Below are positions 26,108 to 39,054 of a DNA stretch of 64,000 nucleotides, piece after piece. This stretch comes from Owenia fusiformis (taxonomy: Eukaryota > Annelida > Polychaeta > Sabellida > Oweniidae), in NCBI GenBank assembly GCA_903813345.2, contig CAIIXF020000006.1, positions 2,110,001 through 2,174,000 of the forward strand. The letters run 5' to 3'. Position 1 is the first letter of the stretch, and the number at the start of each line of letters is the position of its first letter. Under the pieces are notes generated by a model, which did no database searches, was not told where the DNA came from, and saw only the letters and a program-made list of their open reading frames with translations. Made by a program: the position numbers and the translations under genes.

Positions 26108-29100
26108 ATGGCTCGTATTAAACTACACGGAGACTACGTTTCTCAACCTTGTAGAGCTCTGGCACTTGTGATGAAAGCAAATAATATCGCCTATGACTTT
26201 GTCTCCATACCTTTGCTACCAATCTCTGACCGTGAGTATTGTGTAATACAGTATATTTATCATAGATAAAATTAAAATAGGGCAAAGTTCATTTTATCAT
26301 AAAGTGACAAATTGCACGGGAGCCACAAATTATGGACCGAAAGGGTCTATCAGGGATGCTTCAGTCGTTTTTTGACCTCTTATATCTTATTCCGTGGCAG
26401 GTGGCATTAAAAATAACGTGGTAATTCACCTGTTCCCAAGGAACATTGAAGTTTGGTAACTTCGGTATCGTCAATGACAACGGAATCTGAATTTGAAATA
26501 ATTTACAAAGACAACGGCATATCTGTACAGTAATTTTAACTTCCGGCCTAACATGATGACATTAAATATAATATTTTTTATTAAATCATATTTATGGAGA
26601 AATGTACATGCACTAGTACAGTGAATGGAAATGTACCAATATTCTCATTCCTAATAGTTTGATCTCATTAATAAAATATAATCCTTTGGTTTAGCCTTAA
26701 CCAAAGCAGGATTTCATGTCTTCATAAGTAAAGTAGAAACTGTCTTCATAAGTAGATGTTTCTTTCTCTTACTGGGTACCTTCCCGTTTGGCACTATGCG
26801 TGTACATTATATTTGTTTTTATATATAATCCAGCCTCAAGAAAGGCTTTTTAAAAAAGTCTTTATTTCTTTGTCCCATTCAGAGGGTCCCATTTCATTTG
26901 CAGAATTCCTCATTTTCAATTTGAAAAGATTTAAAGAAGTGGTCATTTGTTCCCGACATAATAAAATAATCATGAACAGCTGATCGTGAATGTATCACTT
27001 TAATTTTAAAAAATCATGACAGCATAGCTCTTTTCCGAGGGCTCATAATTTGTTTCAGACTGGATCTACATTTTGTAAACAGAGCCTTCATTTTAAAAAA
27101 ATCCACTAAAAATGTTTAAATGCTGAAGTGACCAATGAATATCAAGCCTCTGCTCCTGGAATGATATGATATAAATATAAAATTTGTTTGCAGGAAGTTG
27201 TAAACCAGAGGGAAATGCCGCAGCCGTTAATCCATTTAAATGGGTGCCTACTCTTGAAGTGGAAGGCGATGGATGCATTTGGGAGAGGTAATACGGTACA
27301 TTCAGTTTATCATGTTCACGACCCCTCTAATAGAGGTTGTGAAAAATGTAAGACTGTCACATTTAGAGGCTTATTTTATTGGCATCAATTCTATTTGTTA
27401 TAGACAGGTTGGTTTACCGATGGGTCTTCGGATATACTTATTTATCCCATACTCGGACGTGTTACGGGTACATAAAGCCGGTTTGTAAAAACTTATATTT
27501 TCATCAGCGGGCAGATTTAGCTTTACGTCCCGCTCCGAGCGGGCAGATATAGTATATCTGCCCGCTACGTCATAATCGCCGCTCGCATATTTGTTCATAA
27601 TTTGTAACGTTCGCGTAATGACTGTAAACGACAATGGAGAAAACACAGACAATCGGGATCTGTTTGATGGTTTAAAAAAGGGAAAGAGCATCCACTTAAT
27701 CAATCAAAATTCGAGAAAATAAATGTGGGAATATTTGAGAGAACAGGAAAATCCGCCCACGGCCAAGAAAACAAAACTGGACATGAATATTCTAAAATAT
27801 TTCCACGATTGAACAATGTAAACCAGATGACCAAGATTGGTATGGGATAAACATATTATCCTATAGTCGGTTCAAGAGGCCCTCGGGCAAATATATTATA
27901 TTAGCCTCGGGATAATCCCAATATCCTGAACCTCATACAGGATAATCTCTATATAGTTTTATATTTTACTAGTTTTGTTCTGAAAATATGGGACGATGAC
28001 ACAATCGTAAAAACGAGTTCTTAATTACCTCCTAGGACAACTGGACAAAGGATATACATGTACTTTCACTTTTTAATTTCATTGGATATTAAGGAAATGC
28101 TGTTATTTTGAAATAGGATATACTTTTTATACTTTACACAAACACCATATGAAAAAAATTTCCAAAGATTTTCTTAGGCAGATACATGTATATTTCAAAA
28201 AACAATATACTCTATTTCCCTATTATATCAATCATGTAATGACAGCTGGTAAATTCTAACCAATCATCCACCCTTTACCGTCCTCTAGTTCTGCCGCACT
28301 GCAGTACCTGGCTGAGATGGATGGTGTACCCGAACACTGGTACCCCAGAAGTGGGAGGGCAAGAGTCATGGTGAACACATACTTAGCCTCACATGGATCA
28401 GACACAAGAAAAAATGCATCGGGATACTTTGTCAGGAGTGTAAGTTTGATACCCTTGTGCTCAAGATGTTGATATATATTTTTTGTAAATTATGCGAAAA
28501 ATTACATACACAGTTCAGCACCAATGAATTGAATTTTTGCAGCTTTCCAACCAGTAGAACTGTATTCTGCAGTTTACCTTATCTAATTTGCCAAATAATT
28601 GATACATCAAGAAATAAAGTGACGTCTGTAAGCGTACTCTCATTGTGAATACTTGGATATTAGTCCAACCAACACGAGTGGTGCCATCTATATTTCCATA
28701 TTTATTGCAACTGATTAATATTAATAGAACATTTCTTGATTTTCATTTCATATAATGTTTTTACTTTTGTTTTACAGTACGTAGGAAAATACTTCAATAT
28801 GAGTTTTACCGAGGATGAAGTTAAGGAAATACGTGAGGGATTTGAGAAACTGCTCGACAAACTGGAGACAATCTGGTTGAAGGATGCCACCTATATTGCA
28901 GGAAGTGACATATCCATTGCTGATATACATTGCATCACAGAGCTCACTCAGGTTGGAACGACTGGCTATGACATGGTGAAGAACAGGCCCAAGTTGAAAG
29001 CGTGGATGGAACGCGTCAAGGACAAATTACAGCCACATTTTGATGATGTATGCAAGAAGCCTCTAGCTACATTTGCAGAGGATTTCATGAAATTACAAGC

Positions 29101-32100
29101 GTCGAAGAATCAAGAATCAAAGAAGGAAAATAAAAAAAGCTTGAAATGCAACATTAAACTACACGGAGACTACGTTTCTCAACCTTGTAGAGCTCTGGCA
29201 CTTGTGATGAAAGCAAATAATATTGCCTATGACTTTGTCTCCATACCTTTGCTACCAATCTCTGACCGTGAGTATTGTGTATACAATTATATTTATTATA
29301 GAAAATATGAAAACATGGCAAAGTTTATTTTATCATAAAGTGATTTGCAAGGGAGCCAAAAATTATGGATCAAAGGGGTCTGTTAGGGATGTTTAAAGTT
29401 TTCTTGACCTCTTATCCCTTAGGCTTTGGAAGGTCTTAAAATGAATGTCATACTTCTGATCAGAGAGATCTGCATGTTGATAATAATTGTGTAAGTTTTT
29501 ATGATTTTAATTATCCATGATTGATAAAATTAACACATTTCATAGTTTTATGTGAATACTTACATATTATGGTAGAATGCAACAAAGCTCAAAATAAAAA
29601 TATTTCAATAAAATTTAGAATTTTTTCTTCAACTCTCTTTAAATGTTTGGAACTACTGTAAAACATCTCTAATGGAACAAATTGAAAATTCAGCTATTGG
29701 AATAGGGAAACTTGGTAAAACTGTACATCATACTGTTTTCAGAGGTGTAGTAATAGGTAATAAAGTAATAGTAATAGTAATAGGTAACATCAACGTATCA
29801 ATTTTGATTTAAGAAATCATGAAAGTTGGCTTCTTTCCGAGGGCTCATAATTTGTTTCAGACTGAGTCTACATAGGGTAGCCAGAGCTTTCATTTAAAAA
29901 GTTCCCCCAAAATGTTTAAATGCTGAAGTGACTAAAGTTTATCAAACCTCTGATATTAATATAAAAAATGTGTTTGCAGGAAGTTGTAAACCTGAGGGAA
30001 ATGCCGCAGCTGTTAATCCATTTAAATGGGTGCCTACTCTTGAAGTGGAAGGCGATGGATGCATCTGGGAGAGGTAATACATTCAGTTTATCATGTGCAC
30101 GACCTGTCTAATAGAGGTTGTGAAAATGTGATTCTAACAAATTTTAAGGCTTATTTAATCAGCATAAATTCTGCAAAATCATTAATTTTTGACAAAATGG
30201 TTTGCCGATGGGGGCTCCGGGTATATTCTAGATATATTTTTTGTATTTTACAACTTTTGTTCTGAAAATATGGGACTAATATATATAAATAATGTTCGCA
30301 TTAAATCGTTGTCAATCAGTGACCATTGCATAAAGGACAGTGTTATTTACAGAATGTGTTCAATAATTGGTTTGAGATAAAAACAACGTTGAATACAGTT
30401 CGCCATATCTGTACTAATCCTTTAAAAAACAGCAAATGGTTAACTGGAAAAACAAGAAAGATTTACTTAAAACATATACAGGGTGTCAAATAAGTCCTGT
30501 CCCCCCTCTACAGCCAAATCCAAGACATTTGGTACCAAGTGTGATATATCATTGGAAAGGTCTTCAAAAGTTACGTTGATTAGCATATATCCGACACATG
30601 TCAATCAATCTCACAAATTTCTACATTGTATCAATTGAGGTGACCATAGGCCTAGAAACATGGCAATTTGGCGTATTTGGCAGGATTTTAAGAATCGGGT
30701 ATAAGAAAGATCTCAAATGACCAAAAGATGACTAAGTATGTACATGACAATGAATTTAACCAATTTCTGGATAGGGTTAGATGTGTTAGAAAAAAGAGGT
30801 GCAAGGAAAGTGTTGAAAACCTTTTTGTAACAAGTGGAAAACGAAAAAGATTAACTTTTTGAGCCCATATTCTTGTCATTTTGACGCAAAAAAGCTGCTT
30901 AAAGGAGGGTACGTTAACTATAAAGGACATCATAAAATATAGGTAAATGTTATCCAAAATACTTGAGAGTTGGTGAGTTAACATATTTTTTGATGATCTT
31001 CCCAATGGTATATCACACTAGGTACCGTCTATTAAGGTTTAAGCTGTAGCAGGGGGGACGGGACTTATTTGACACCCTGCATTTTGACATCATTTATTCT
31101 CTATTTACCTTCGTAATCATAGTATGACACCAGTTGGCACATTCTAACAAATCATCATTTACTTTCCTCCAGCTCTGCCGCACTGCAGTACTTGGCTGAG
31201 ATGGATGGCGTACCAGAACACTGGTACCCCAAAAGTGGGAGGGCAAGAGTCATGGTGAACACATACTTAGCCTCACATGGATCAGACACACGAAAGAATT
31301 CATCAGGATACTTTGTCAGGAGTGTAAGTTTGATTCTCAAGATGATAATATTTCTTTGATCCTTTAAAATGTTCCCATCGATGTTTTGCTATATACCTTA
31401 TTTGTTAAACCGTCGAAGTCTCATTCAATTGGACTTTATTAGAATTGTGTTTTTACCACAAACGGGTTACATTTTTCTTCTATTTGATCAAATATTTTAA
31501 TTTTTTACAATTTCCCAACCAGTACAACTTTTTTACAGTTATTTTTTTATCTTATATAATGGCGTACTCAAGAGAAAATCAAGAAAAAATGTGACTTCTG
31601 TTAGTTAATCCCGTTGTGAATACTAGGATAGCCCAACCAACACGAGTGGTGCCATCTATATCTCCATACTAATAGCAACTGATCAATTAATCGAACCTTT
31701 CTTTAGGTTCATTTCATATAATATATTTTATATTTCTTGTTTTACAGTACGTAGGAAAATACTTCAATATGACTTTCACCGAGGATGAGGTTAAGGAAAT
31801 TCAGGAGGGGTTTGAAAAACTGCTCGACAAACTGGAGACAATCTGGTTGAAGGATGCCACCTATATTGCAGGAAGTGACATATCAATTGCTGATATACAT
31901 TGCATCACAGAGCTCACTCAGGTCGGAACGACTGGCTATGACATGGTGAAGAACAGGCCCAAGTTGAAAGCTTGGATGGAACGCGTCAAGGACAAACTGC
32001 AGCCACATTTTGATGATGTTTGCAAGAAACCCCTTGCTACGTTTGCAGAAGATTTCAAGAAATTCCAAAAGTCAAAGAATCAAGAATCAAAGAAGGACAA

Positions 32101-32131
32101 TAAAAAGAGTTCCTCCTGTCAAATACTGTAG
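26108..32131 (+). CDS. Tandem (two-domain) theta-class glutathione S-transferase
   Basis: Seven exons, 26108-26231, 27194-27287, 28289-28439, 28778-29267, 29980-30073, 31173-31323 and 31748-32131, sum to 1488 nt and encode 495 aa, about twice a usual GST. GSTs conjugate glutathione to electrophiles in the cytosol. Each half has the theta-type VSQPCRAL with its catalytic Ser (residue 12 in the first half), the VNPFKWVPTLE segment with cis-Pro, the glutathione-binding ESSAALQYL, HWYP, and the C-terminal ISIADIHCITEL / RPKLKAW motifs. Intron phases 1, 2, 0 are the same in both halves. The fourth exon runs from the end of domain 1 straight into domain 2 with no stop and no in-frame ATG at the junction. 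ATG 26108 is the first Met after an in-frame TAG at 26057. Both halves look intact, so a functional two-domain enzyme is plausible. Confidence 0.9.
27538..27566. repeat. Perfect 29-bp palindrome in a GST intron
   Basis: Fourteen bases, AGCGGGCAGATATA, are followed by one G and then their exact reverse complement. It is GC-rich at the ends and sits in AT-rich intron DNA. Another GCGGGCAGAT word occurs just upstream at 27507, suggesting the core of a small decayed inverted-repeat element. Confidence 0.85.
28778..29267 (+). CDS. GST fusion exon joining domain 1 C-terminus to domain 2 N-terminus
   Basis: The acceptor TTTTACAG precedes YVGKYFNM and the exon ends at donor GTGAGT in phase 1. It encodes the whole helical C-terminal part of domain 1, a Lys/Glu-rich tail (SKNQESKKENKKSLKCN), then IKLHGDYVSQPCRAL of domain 2. 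In the last exon of the gene the matching tail ends at a stop codon (KKSSSCQIL, stop), which marks where the ancestral single gene ended. Confidence 0.92.
30479..31079. mobile_element. MITE of the CAGGGTGTC terminal type in a GST intron
   Basis: The left end CAGGGTGTCAAATAAGTCC and right end GGACTTATTTGACACCCTG are exact inverted copies at the tips, with weaker inverted similarity for about 100 bp inside. The left side is preceded by TA (30477-30478), as for Tc1/mariner-type elements. No intact transposase is seen. Confidence 0.85.
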
Positions 32132-32624
32132 CATTATAGGGTGACCAATGTTACCAGACACAGGACTTTGCACTAATGCTCTTTCGGGATAAGTTCTGTC
32201 TATTTCAATGTTCTTTCAAAAACTTTTAAATATTTGGAAATACTAAATGGGTTAGTAGCTATAATTACCATCCTTAATAACCTTAAAGTGTATATTTGAT
32301 TATAAATAATGATAATGTAACTTGCGCAATCATTAAAGCAAGCAGTATGTTCAAATTTAAAAAGACTACTCGCAGCTTTGTGAATTTTAAAAGGTTTTTC
32401 CCTTTCCAAATTCATTTCTACATGAACAAATTTTCCAAGCTTCAATAATTACAGAAAAGAATGTTTATGTTCATGTTGATTGATTGTAAAGATTTCATAT
32501 CATTATGAATCTGAAATATGAAAGATGAAAATTGTCTTACCAGTATCTTTAATTTTATTTCAATCTTGAACATTTTACTCTTATTGTAAATATTAGAACG
32601 TGTGGTGATATTTCCACAAAATTT

Positions 32625-32630
32625 AATAAA
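32625..32630 (+). terminator. Candidate polyadenylation signal for the GST gene
   Basis: AATAAA about 490 nt after the GST stop codon. It is the first canonical signal I found downstream. Confidence 0.45.
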
Positions 32631-33754
32631 TTCTCTATATACCAGACTTATATTGTTTTACATATTTATACAAGAACATCTCCGGGACTTTTGCCCAAGT
32701 AGTCAATGAGCTGATTTTTCTAAGAGCTCTAGATGAGGAGTTGGTTATCCGAGTGTCCGCCACAAAAACCAACTGTTGCATATAACTAGTGTTCCTACAT
32801 ATATGCCCCACACTGGGTTATGTAACATGTGTCTGGAATTAGGGGATTTTTCTTAGAAAAGAAGGATTTCATCAAGGATGCATTGACTTAACATGTGGAT
32901 ATTTACTATTGACTTAACATGGGGATATCTATATATTTATAAGCCATCATTACTCTGTCCCTTTATACATGTCACATTACTCCTCTTCAAGCATTAGACA
33001 GTGTTTTTTATTACTTAAAATGTAGTAACACCAAAACATTTCACCATGCAGATTTTTACCATTGCAGATGTTTTCACCCTGTTGGAACCATCTTCTTAAC
33101 ATTTTCCAAATTATTTATTCTTTTGTAAATCAAAAGTACCTCATTTTTATCAAAATCAATTGATATTATACTTGAAATGCAGGTAAAAAAATAATAAAAA
33201 AGAGATATAAAACGTTTATTTTAGAAGATAACCTTGTGTGACCGCACTTTAGAGGCAAAAGCCCAGGCAAAAGCCCAAAAGGGACCAAGTGAAATACACA
33301 AATTTCCCGAGTGATAAACCCTTGATCCAAACCGATCGAAGTTTCCAAAATCTTTAAAATGATTTTTGTATCATTAATTTCAGTTTTCATGAATTTTATT
33401 AAAAGAGTAAAAGATTGATATTTAGATTTTTGAGTGCAATATTTAAAAAACCATTAATTGCAAACATTTTGGAGTGGGATTGGGACGGACGCAGCCTGTA
33501 TTCCCCGGGCTGTTGCGATAGAAGGAGACCAAACTGGTGTTTTCATTGTTCCCGAAAGATCTGGTATAGCTTCTGGATATTTTATATGTAAATGTAACAA
33601 TATCCCAGACATTGAATTTTACAGTGATTCTCAAAGTTAAACCTACATAAACGCGCAGAAAGATTTACCTGAGATACGGTTGTACCTTACCGCTACCACG
33701 CGTTCTATCGTATGCTACTTTTGGAGTTTTTGTAGGTTTTAACTAGTGTATGAA

Positions 33755-33960
33755 ATCCTCTGTCAAGTTCATTGTCCAGGATGTTATTATAGACATATAC
33801 ACATAAGAATATCTAGAAACTAGACCAAAGCTTTCTGAAACGATGAAAATATCAGTTCAAAGGACCTAGTGCAACTGTTGGCAAATATCCCCATGGTCAG
33901 AATGAATCATATTTAGTTGTAACATGAAGAATCTAATGTCACATTATACTTTGGGAATTT
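33755..33960 (+). repeat. Dispersed repeat, copy 1
   Basis: About 205 bp (AAATCCTCTGTCAAGTTCA onward to ACTTTGGGAA) recur at 35755-35960 in the same orientation with roughly one change per 12-15 bases. No coding content. Confidence 0.85.
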
Positions 33961-34313
33961 TTTAATAATCGTTTATTTCATATTTATATTATACATACGA
34001 TAATACAATAGTAAAGTTTGACTAGGTTACAATTAACATTATTGTCAAACTAAAAACCAAAATGTAGTTTCATGCATTTTTTTTTATTTTACAAAGAAAG
34101 ATTCATTATTATTTTATTTAAAATGGTCAAGTTGTGTGCTTCATGTGTAGAGTTTGGTTACGGGTCCAGTAGGTCTTTGGTGGATTGCTTTGATTATTAA
34201 AAAATTGTATTATCATCAAAATCAGAGTGACCAAATAAAAGCATGTCTATTTTATCAGAAGAATTACAATCTAAAAATGCACTTAAGGATCTCTAAGGAG
34301 TTGACATCTTGGG

Positions 34314-35096
34314 TTAAAGTGCTAATTCGGTAATTTCTGTTTATTTTTTCTCACTGCTATAGATTAAACAGATATTGGTAAGTAAAAATAGTATTCCAAC
34401 AGACTCTTAACTCATTCTGTTTGTTCACTAGTGGCAAAATAAGATTTCCCGGGAAAAAAACATGACGTCACGAACAGAACCGGTTATGGATTTTAATCGG
34501 CAATGCGTTATGCAACTCGAATGTAAATTCAAAAGTCTTCATGTTATACTGTGTTCTGATTGGCCAGAAAGGAGTAACGCTTACCGAAATCGCCTCATGG
34601 TTCAATGCCTTTTGGTTACAAGATTTTAGACGCCTTGATTTATGTAATACTATCAACTGAGCGTGTTTATTTTCTATATTGTGTTCTGACTGGCCAGAAA
34701 GTAATTCTGCATGACTAGCTATGTGAAAACGTACCGCTGGGTTGGAGGCTCTAATTTAGGTATTATTTTTTTGTTTATCGGAGGAAAAAACGTGGCTCCA
34801 AAGTAGTCATCTCTGAATCAATTCCTCACTTCTTGAATGCAGATGCAATCAATTACACTAATACTTTATAAGCACGTTCGGGGATTATGAACTCCAACAA
34901 CATATTCAAAACCCGTTCTGTTCGTGATGTCATGATTGACATTTAAAATTGTGTTCCCGATTTTGAACATCAAATCTCACATTTATAAAAATGTTTACAA
35001 GAACGGTTACTGGTTCGACATGTTAGTGGTATTTACTTCGTTTAGAACGTGTATAAACTGTATTTTGACCCCATGAGCATCGAACAGACACTTTAA
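34314..35096. mobile_element. TTAA-flanked non-autonomous element, copy 1
   Basis: The 783-bp segment is bounded by TTAA on both sides, with AGTG...CACT tips, and holds an inner inverted pair (CATGACGTCACGAACAGAAC near 34461 and its near-complement near 34914). TTAA targets are typical of piggyBac-type transposition. It contains no transposase; a 62-codon ORF inside is probably incidental. Its right end abuts a LINE remnant, showing insertion into it. Confidence 0.75.
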
Positions 35097-35640
35097 TGTA
35101 AAGAAGGCACTGTAGAAAAAAGTGTTTTGGTGTTTCAGAGTGATGACCACAGGCACATTCTGGTGACGGCACATTGTTAAGATTATGTGCAAAAGCTGGC
35201 TTTTTAAATAAAGATCTACTCTGAGTCTATTAAATGAGACTTCATTTTTTGTTTTACAATATTTACAATATTTATGAAATTAGTACCATTGAAATTTTCA
35301 AAGTGTGCCTTGATCCTACGTTTGAAAATTGAAATTCGCTCACAATTTCTTATATCAACAGGTAACCTATTACAAGTTTCAATTGCCGCATAGAAAGTAG
35401 ATTTCTCAAACCTTTTGCTTATGTTTAAAGGAATATTGTATTCTCTGAAAGCTCTTAGGGTTCGAGTTGGAATATTTTGTTTATATATATTAAATAAGCC
35501 AATGATAGCCCTCCATGTGACTTGTTCACTTGGCATTAACCCTCACCTTTCCTCAGTGATCTCCAAAGGCAATCATCTAGATTCTAGACCCAACCAAACA
35601 ATAAAAAGAATAGCACACATTTTAAGAGTAGGAGCCGGAC
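35097..35640 (-). pseudogene. Fossil C-terminal end of a non-LTR retrotransposon reverse transcriptase
   Basis: The - strand reads SKRFEKSTFYAAIETCNRLP ... FKRRIKAHF, the usual tail of CR1/jockey-like reverse transcriptases (an aromatic block, N-LP, FK-R-K). After a frame change it reads FAHNLNNVPSPECACGHHSE followed by TPKHFFLQC, the CxC...H...C element found at the ends of these ORFs. The segment is truncated and frameshifted, and interrupted on its 3' side by the TTAA element. Confidence 0.75.
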
Positions 35641-35754
35641 AAAGTTAAAACCAGAAAAATGTGACATTTCAATTGAAACAATTAATAAAAAATGCAGAGA
35701 ATAAGTACAGTATTTAATACATGAAGCACATGCTTATAAGCATCAAGTAGCTTT

Positions 35755-35960
35755 GAAATCCTCTGTCAAGTTCACTGTCTAGGATGTTATTATAGACATT
35801 TTACATATAAGAATATCTAGAAACTAGACCAAAGCTTTCTGAAACGATGAAAACATCAGTTCAAAGGACCTAGTGCAATTGTTGGAAAATATCCCCACGG
35901 TCAGAATGAATCATATTTAGGTGTAATATGAAGAATTCAATGTCACATAATACTTTGGGA
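35755..35960 (+). repeat. Dispersed repeat, copy 2
   Basis: Second copy of the 33755-33960 segment. It is clearly more diverged than the two TTAA elements that lie beside the two copies, so it is an older duplication. Confidence 0.85.
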
Positions 35961-36228
35961 AATATTTAAGCGTTTGGACCAACATGAGCTGAGGTTGAGA
36001 TCATTATATTCAGCAAGGGTGTATTGACTTGACATGGGATGTGCTCCATCCATGGGGATATCATCAAATCCCAATAGAGGCCATTGATTTCCATTGATTA
36101 ACACAAAAATACCAAAAATACACTATGACCTGAATTGATTGCAAATTAAATAATTTCACGATATGACACAAATGCCATATCTCATCAAATGTGCAAATAT
36201 GAAGTTTGCAATCGATCCAGGTCATACT

Positions 36229-37011
36229 TTAAAGTGCTAATTCGGTAATTTCTGTTTATTTTTTCTCACTGCTATAGATTAAACAGATATTGGTAAGTAA
36301 AAATAGTATTCCAACAGACTCTTAACTCATTCTGTTTGTTCACTAGTGGCAAAATAAGATTTCCCGGGAAAAAAACATGACGTCACGAACAGAACCGGTT
36401 ATGGATTTTAATCGGCAATGCGTTATGCAACTCGAATGTAAATTCAAAAGTCTTCATGTTATACTGTGTTCTGATTGGCCAGAAAGGAGTAACGCTTACC
36501 GAAATCGCCTCATGGTTCAATGCCTTTTGGTTACAAGATTTTAGACGCCTTGATTTATGTAATACTATCAACTGAGCGTGTTTATTTTCTATATTGTGTT
36601 CTGACTGGCCAGAAAGTAATTCTGCATGACTAGCTATGTGAAAACGTACCGCTGGGTTGGAGGCTCTAATTTAGGTATTATTTTTTTGTTTATCGGAGGA
36701 AAAAACGTGGCTCCAAAGTAGTCATCTCTGAATCAATTCCTCACTTCTTGAATGCAGATGCAATCAATTACACTAATACTTTATAAGCACGTTCGGGGAT
36801 TATGAACTCCAACAACATATTCAAAACCCGTTCTGTTCGTGATGTCATGATTGACATTTAAAATTGTGTTCCCGATTTTGAACATCAAATCTCACATTTA
36901 TAAAAATGTTTACAAGAACGGTTACTGGTTCGACATGTTAGTGGTATTTACTTCGTTTAGAACGTGTATAAACTGTATTTTGACCCCATGAGCATCGAAC
37001 AGACACTTTAA
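36229..37011. mobile_element. TTAA-flanked non-autonomous element, copy 2
   Basis: Same length (783 bp) and orientation as copy 1, with no difference noticed by eye across the element. The sequences outside the TTAA borders differ completely from those of copy 1, which fits two separate insertions of one active source rather than a block duplication. Confidence 0.75.
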
Positions 37012-37049
37012 ATTAAAAGATTATACATTTTTCATAATTTTTTTCATAC

Positions 37050-39030
37050 AAAATGGCTTTAAAAAATGCTCCTATAGCAACTAATACACTTATCAAATGG
37101 CATACAACTTTGTAAATTATGTTTCCTTTATTAATAACAAATTTGGATAAGATTCAGGGATACGTAGGACGCCTAGCCTCTTGACTTCATGATTGGATAT
37201 TGACCCTACAATACAGTGCTGAATATAGGTCAACTAGATACTAGTGTAAATATAAATGTTACAGTAAAAGCAGTATATTCATTTTGGTAAATCAGATGAA
37301 TTATTTTTTCATGGGAAGCATGCACTTGGTCCTTTCATCAACATCAAGTGAAGAAGATACAGTACATTTGAATTGATACCCGTCGCTTAAAACTGAAACT
37401 CATTACTCTTTCATATGATTGTGTTGAATGAATGGATTTTGTGGCGGCTATTTTAAAGTTGCACCATGTAAAATTAGACGTCACACACAATGAATATAGA
37501 AACAGATAATTTGAATAATCGGAGTGTGTTGATAACAAATCGGGAGTTTTGAACAAAACCCCGCGAGAGTATCTCGTTTAAAAATGGTGATGTTATAATG
37601 ATCAATCGGGAGGTCTCGTTAACAAACCTGTTTTTTTAAAGAAAAGATCCTTTACATCTCGGCGATTCAAGTTCATACATAATGACTTTAGAAAAATGCT
37701 CCGATAGCAACTTTTACACTTATCAATTGCAAATGGCATACAACTTTGTAAATAATATTTCATTGATTAATAACAAATTTGGATAATATTCAGGGATACG
37801 TAGGACGCCCAGCTTCTACGCCTCTGGACTTCATGATTGAATATTGACCCTAATAAATTGCCCATTCATCCATACAGTGCTGAATACAGGTCAACAAGAT
37901 ACTAGTGTATATATAAATGTTATAATAAAAGCAGTACATCATTTTGGAAAATCAGATGAATAAATTTTTCCATGGGAAATCATAATGGAGCATGCACTTG
38001 GCCATTTCATCAGTCTCATGTTGTAAATTACCCCGCGCGTTCGACTGTCACGCTTAATTTGGTACACACCTTGAGTTTATGTTCATGATATTTTATGTTA
38101 TGTTTATGGTTGCGTTTGAAACTTTGTGTAAATAGTACACAAATAGTGACTGGCATTGAGGGAAATGGTGCAAAATATTTTTCCCGAGGGAATATCCTGT
38201 CCACTGACATGTTCCCAAGGCTGCAGGCTGAGGGAACATGTCAGTGGACAGGATATTCCCAAGGGGAAATTTTTACACTATTTCCCGAAAATGTGGCAGT
38301 CACTATTTGTTTTATTATATACCCCATATGTACTCCGTAAAAAAACAAAATGAGAAGTAATCATTTCAACATTTAATGTTTACAGGTTCTTATTGGAATT
38401 TAAAGGCATTTTACAACTCCTATAATCTCACCTATCGGGAAAGATGAAACGCACTAATGACTGGTCACATGACCTAACTGGTGATTAGTACATTTCATCT
38501 TCCCTGATACCAGGGAGTTAGGACTTTCCAGGGAATTAGTTCATCTATTTCATATCATGTGACCATGAATAAGCCAATGAGCATCATGCATACATATAAG
38601 GTATATAATAAAACGCCACATTCACACTCGAGCGTGCAATTGCCGTGAAAATGGAAACAATTAGGAAAACCTGTTGTGAAAAAGATACAGTACATTTGAA
38701 TTGATACCCGTCGCTTAAAACTGATACTCATTAGTCTTTCATATGATTGTGTTGAATGAATGGATTTTGTGGCGGCTATTTTAAAGTTGCACCATGTAAA
38801 ATTAGACGTCACACACAATGAATATAGAAACAGTGAGATGATTTGAATAATCGGAATTTCCGTGAAAAAACGGAGTGTGTTGATAACAAATCGGGAGTTT
38901 TGAACGAAAACCCGGGAGAGTATCTCGTTTAAAAATGGGGAGGTTTTAATGATCAATCGGGACGTCTGGTTGACAAATCTGTTTTTTAACAAAAGATCCT
39001 TTACATCTCGGCGATTCAAGTTAATTGACA
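37050..39030. repeat. Cluster of local duplications
   Basis: A segment at about 37050-37175 (CTCCTATAGCAACTAATACAC...GGATACGTAGGACGCC) is repeated at about 37685-37820. A segment at about 37350-37680 (GATACAGTACATTTGAATTG...TTTACATCTCGGCGATTCAA) is repeated at about 38685-39020. Copies carry scattered substitutions and indels. No protein function is apparent. Confidence 0.75.
38141..38309. mobile_element. Hairpin MITE
   Basis: An almost complete inverted repeat: AAATAGTGACTGGCA at the left returns as a near-complement at the right. The centre is a long exact stem (GGAATATCCTGTCCACTGAC and its complement) closed by a short CTGCAG-containing loop. Confidence 0.85.
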
Positions 39031-39054
39031 ATCAAACAAATCAGGTTATGCTTT

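Noticed and set aside
27273-27488. ORFs running on past GST exon 2 (27188-27488) and its copy (30059-30265)
   Set aside because: They read through the donor sites at 27288 and 30074 into intron; the phase-2 junction to the next exon restores the conserved WESSAALQYL.
34468-34656. Identical 62-codon ORFs at 34468-34656 and 36383-36571 as a duplicated gene
   Set aside because: They lie wholly inside the two TTAA elements, have no recognisable domain, and identity is expected because the entire elements are identical.
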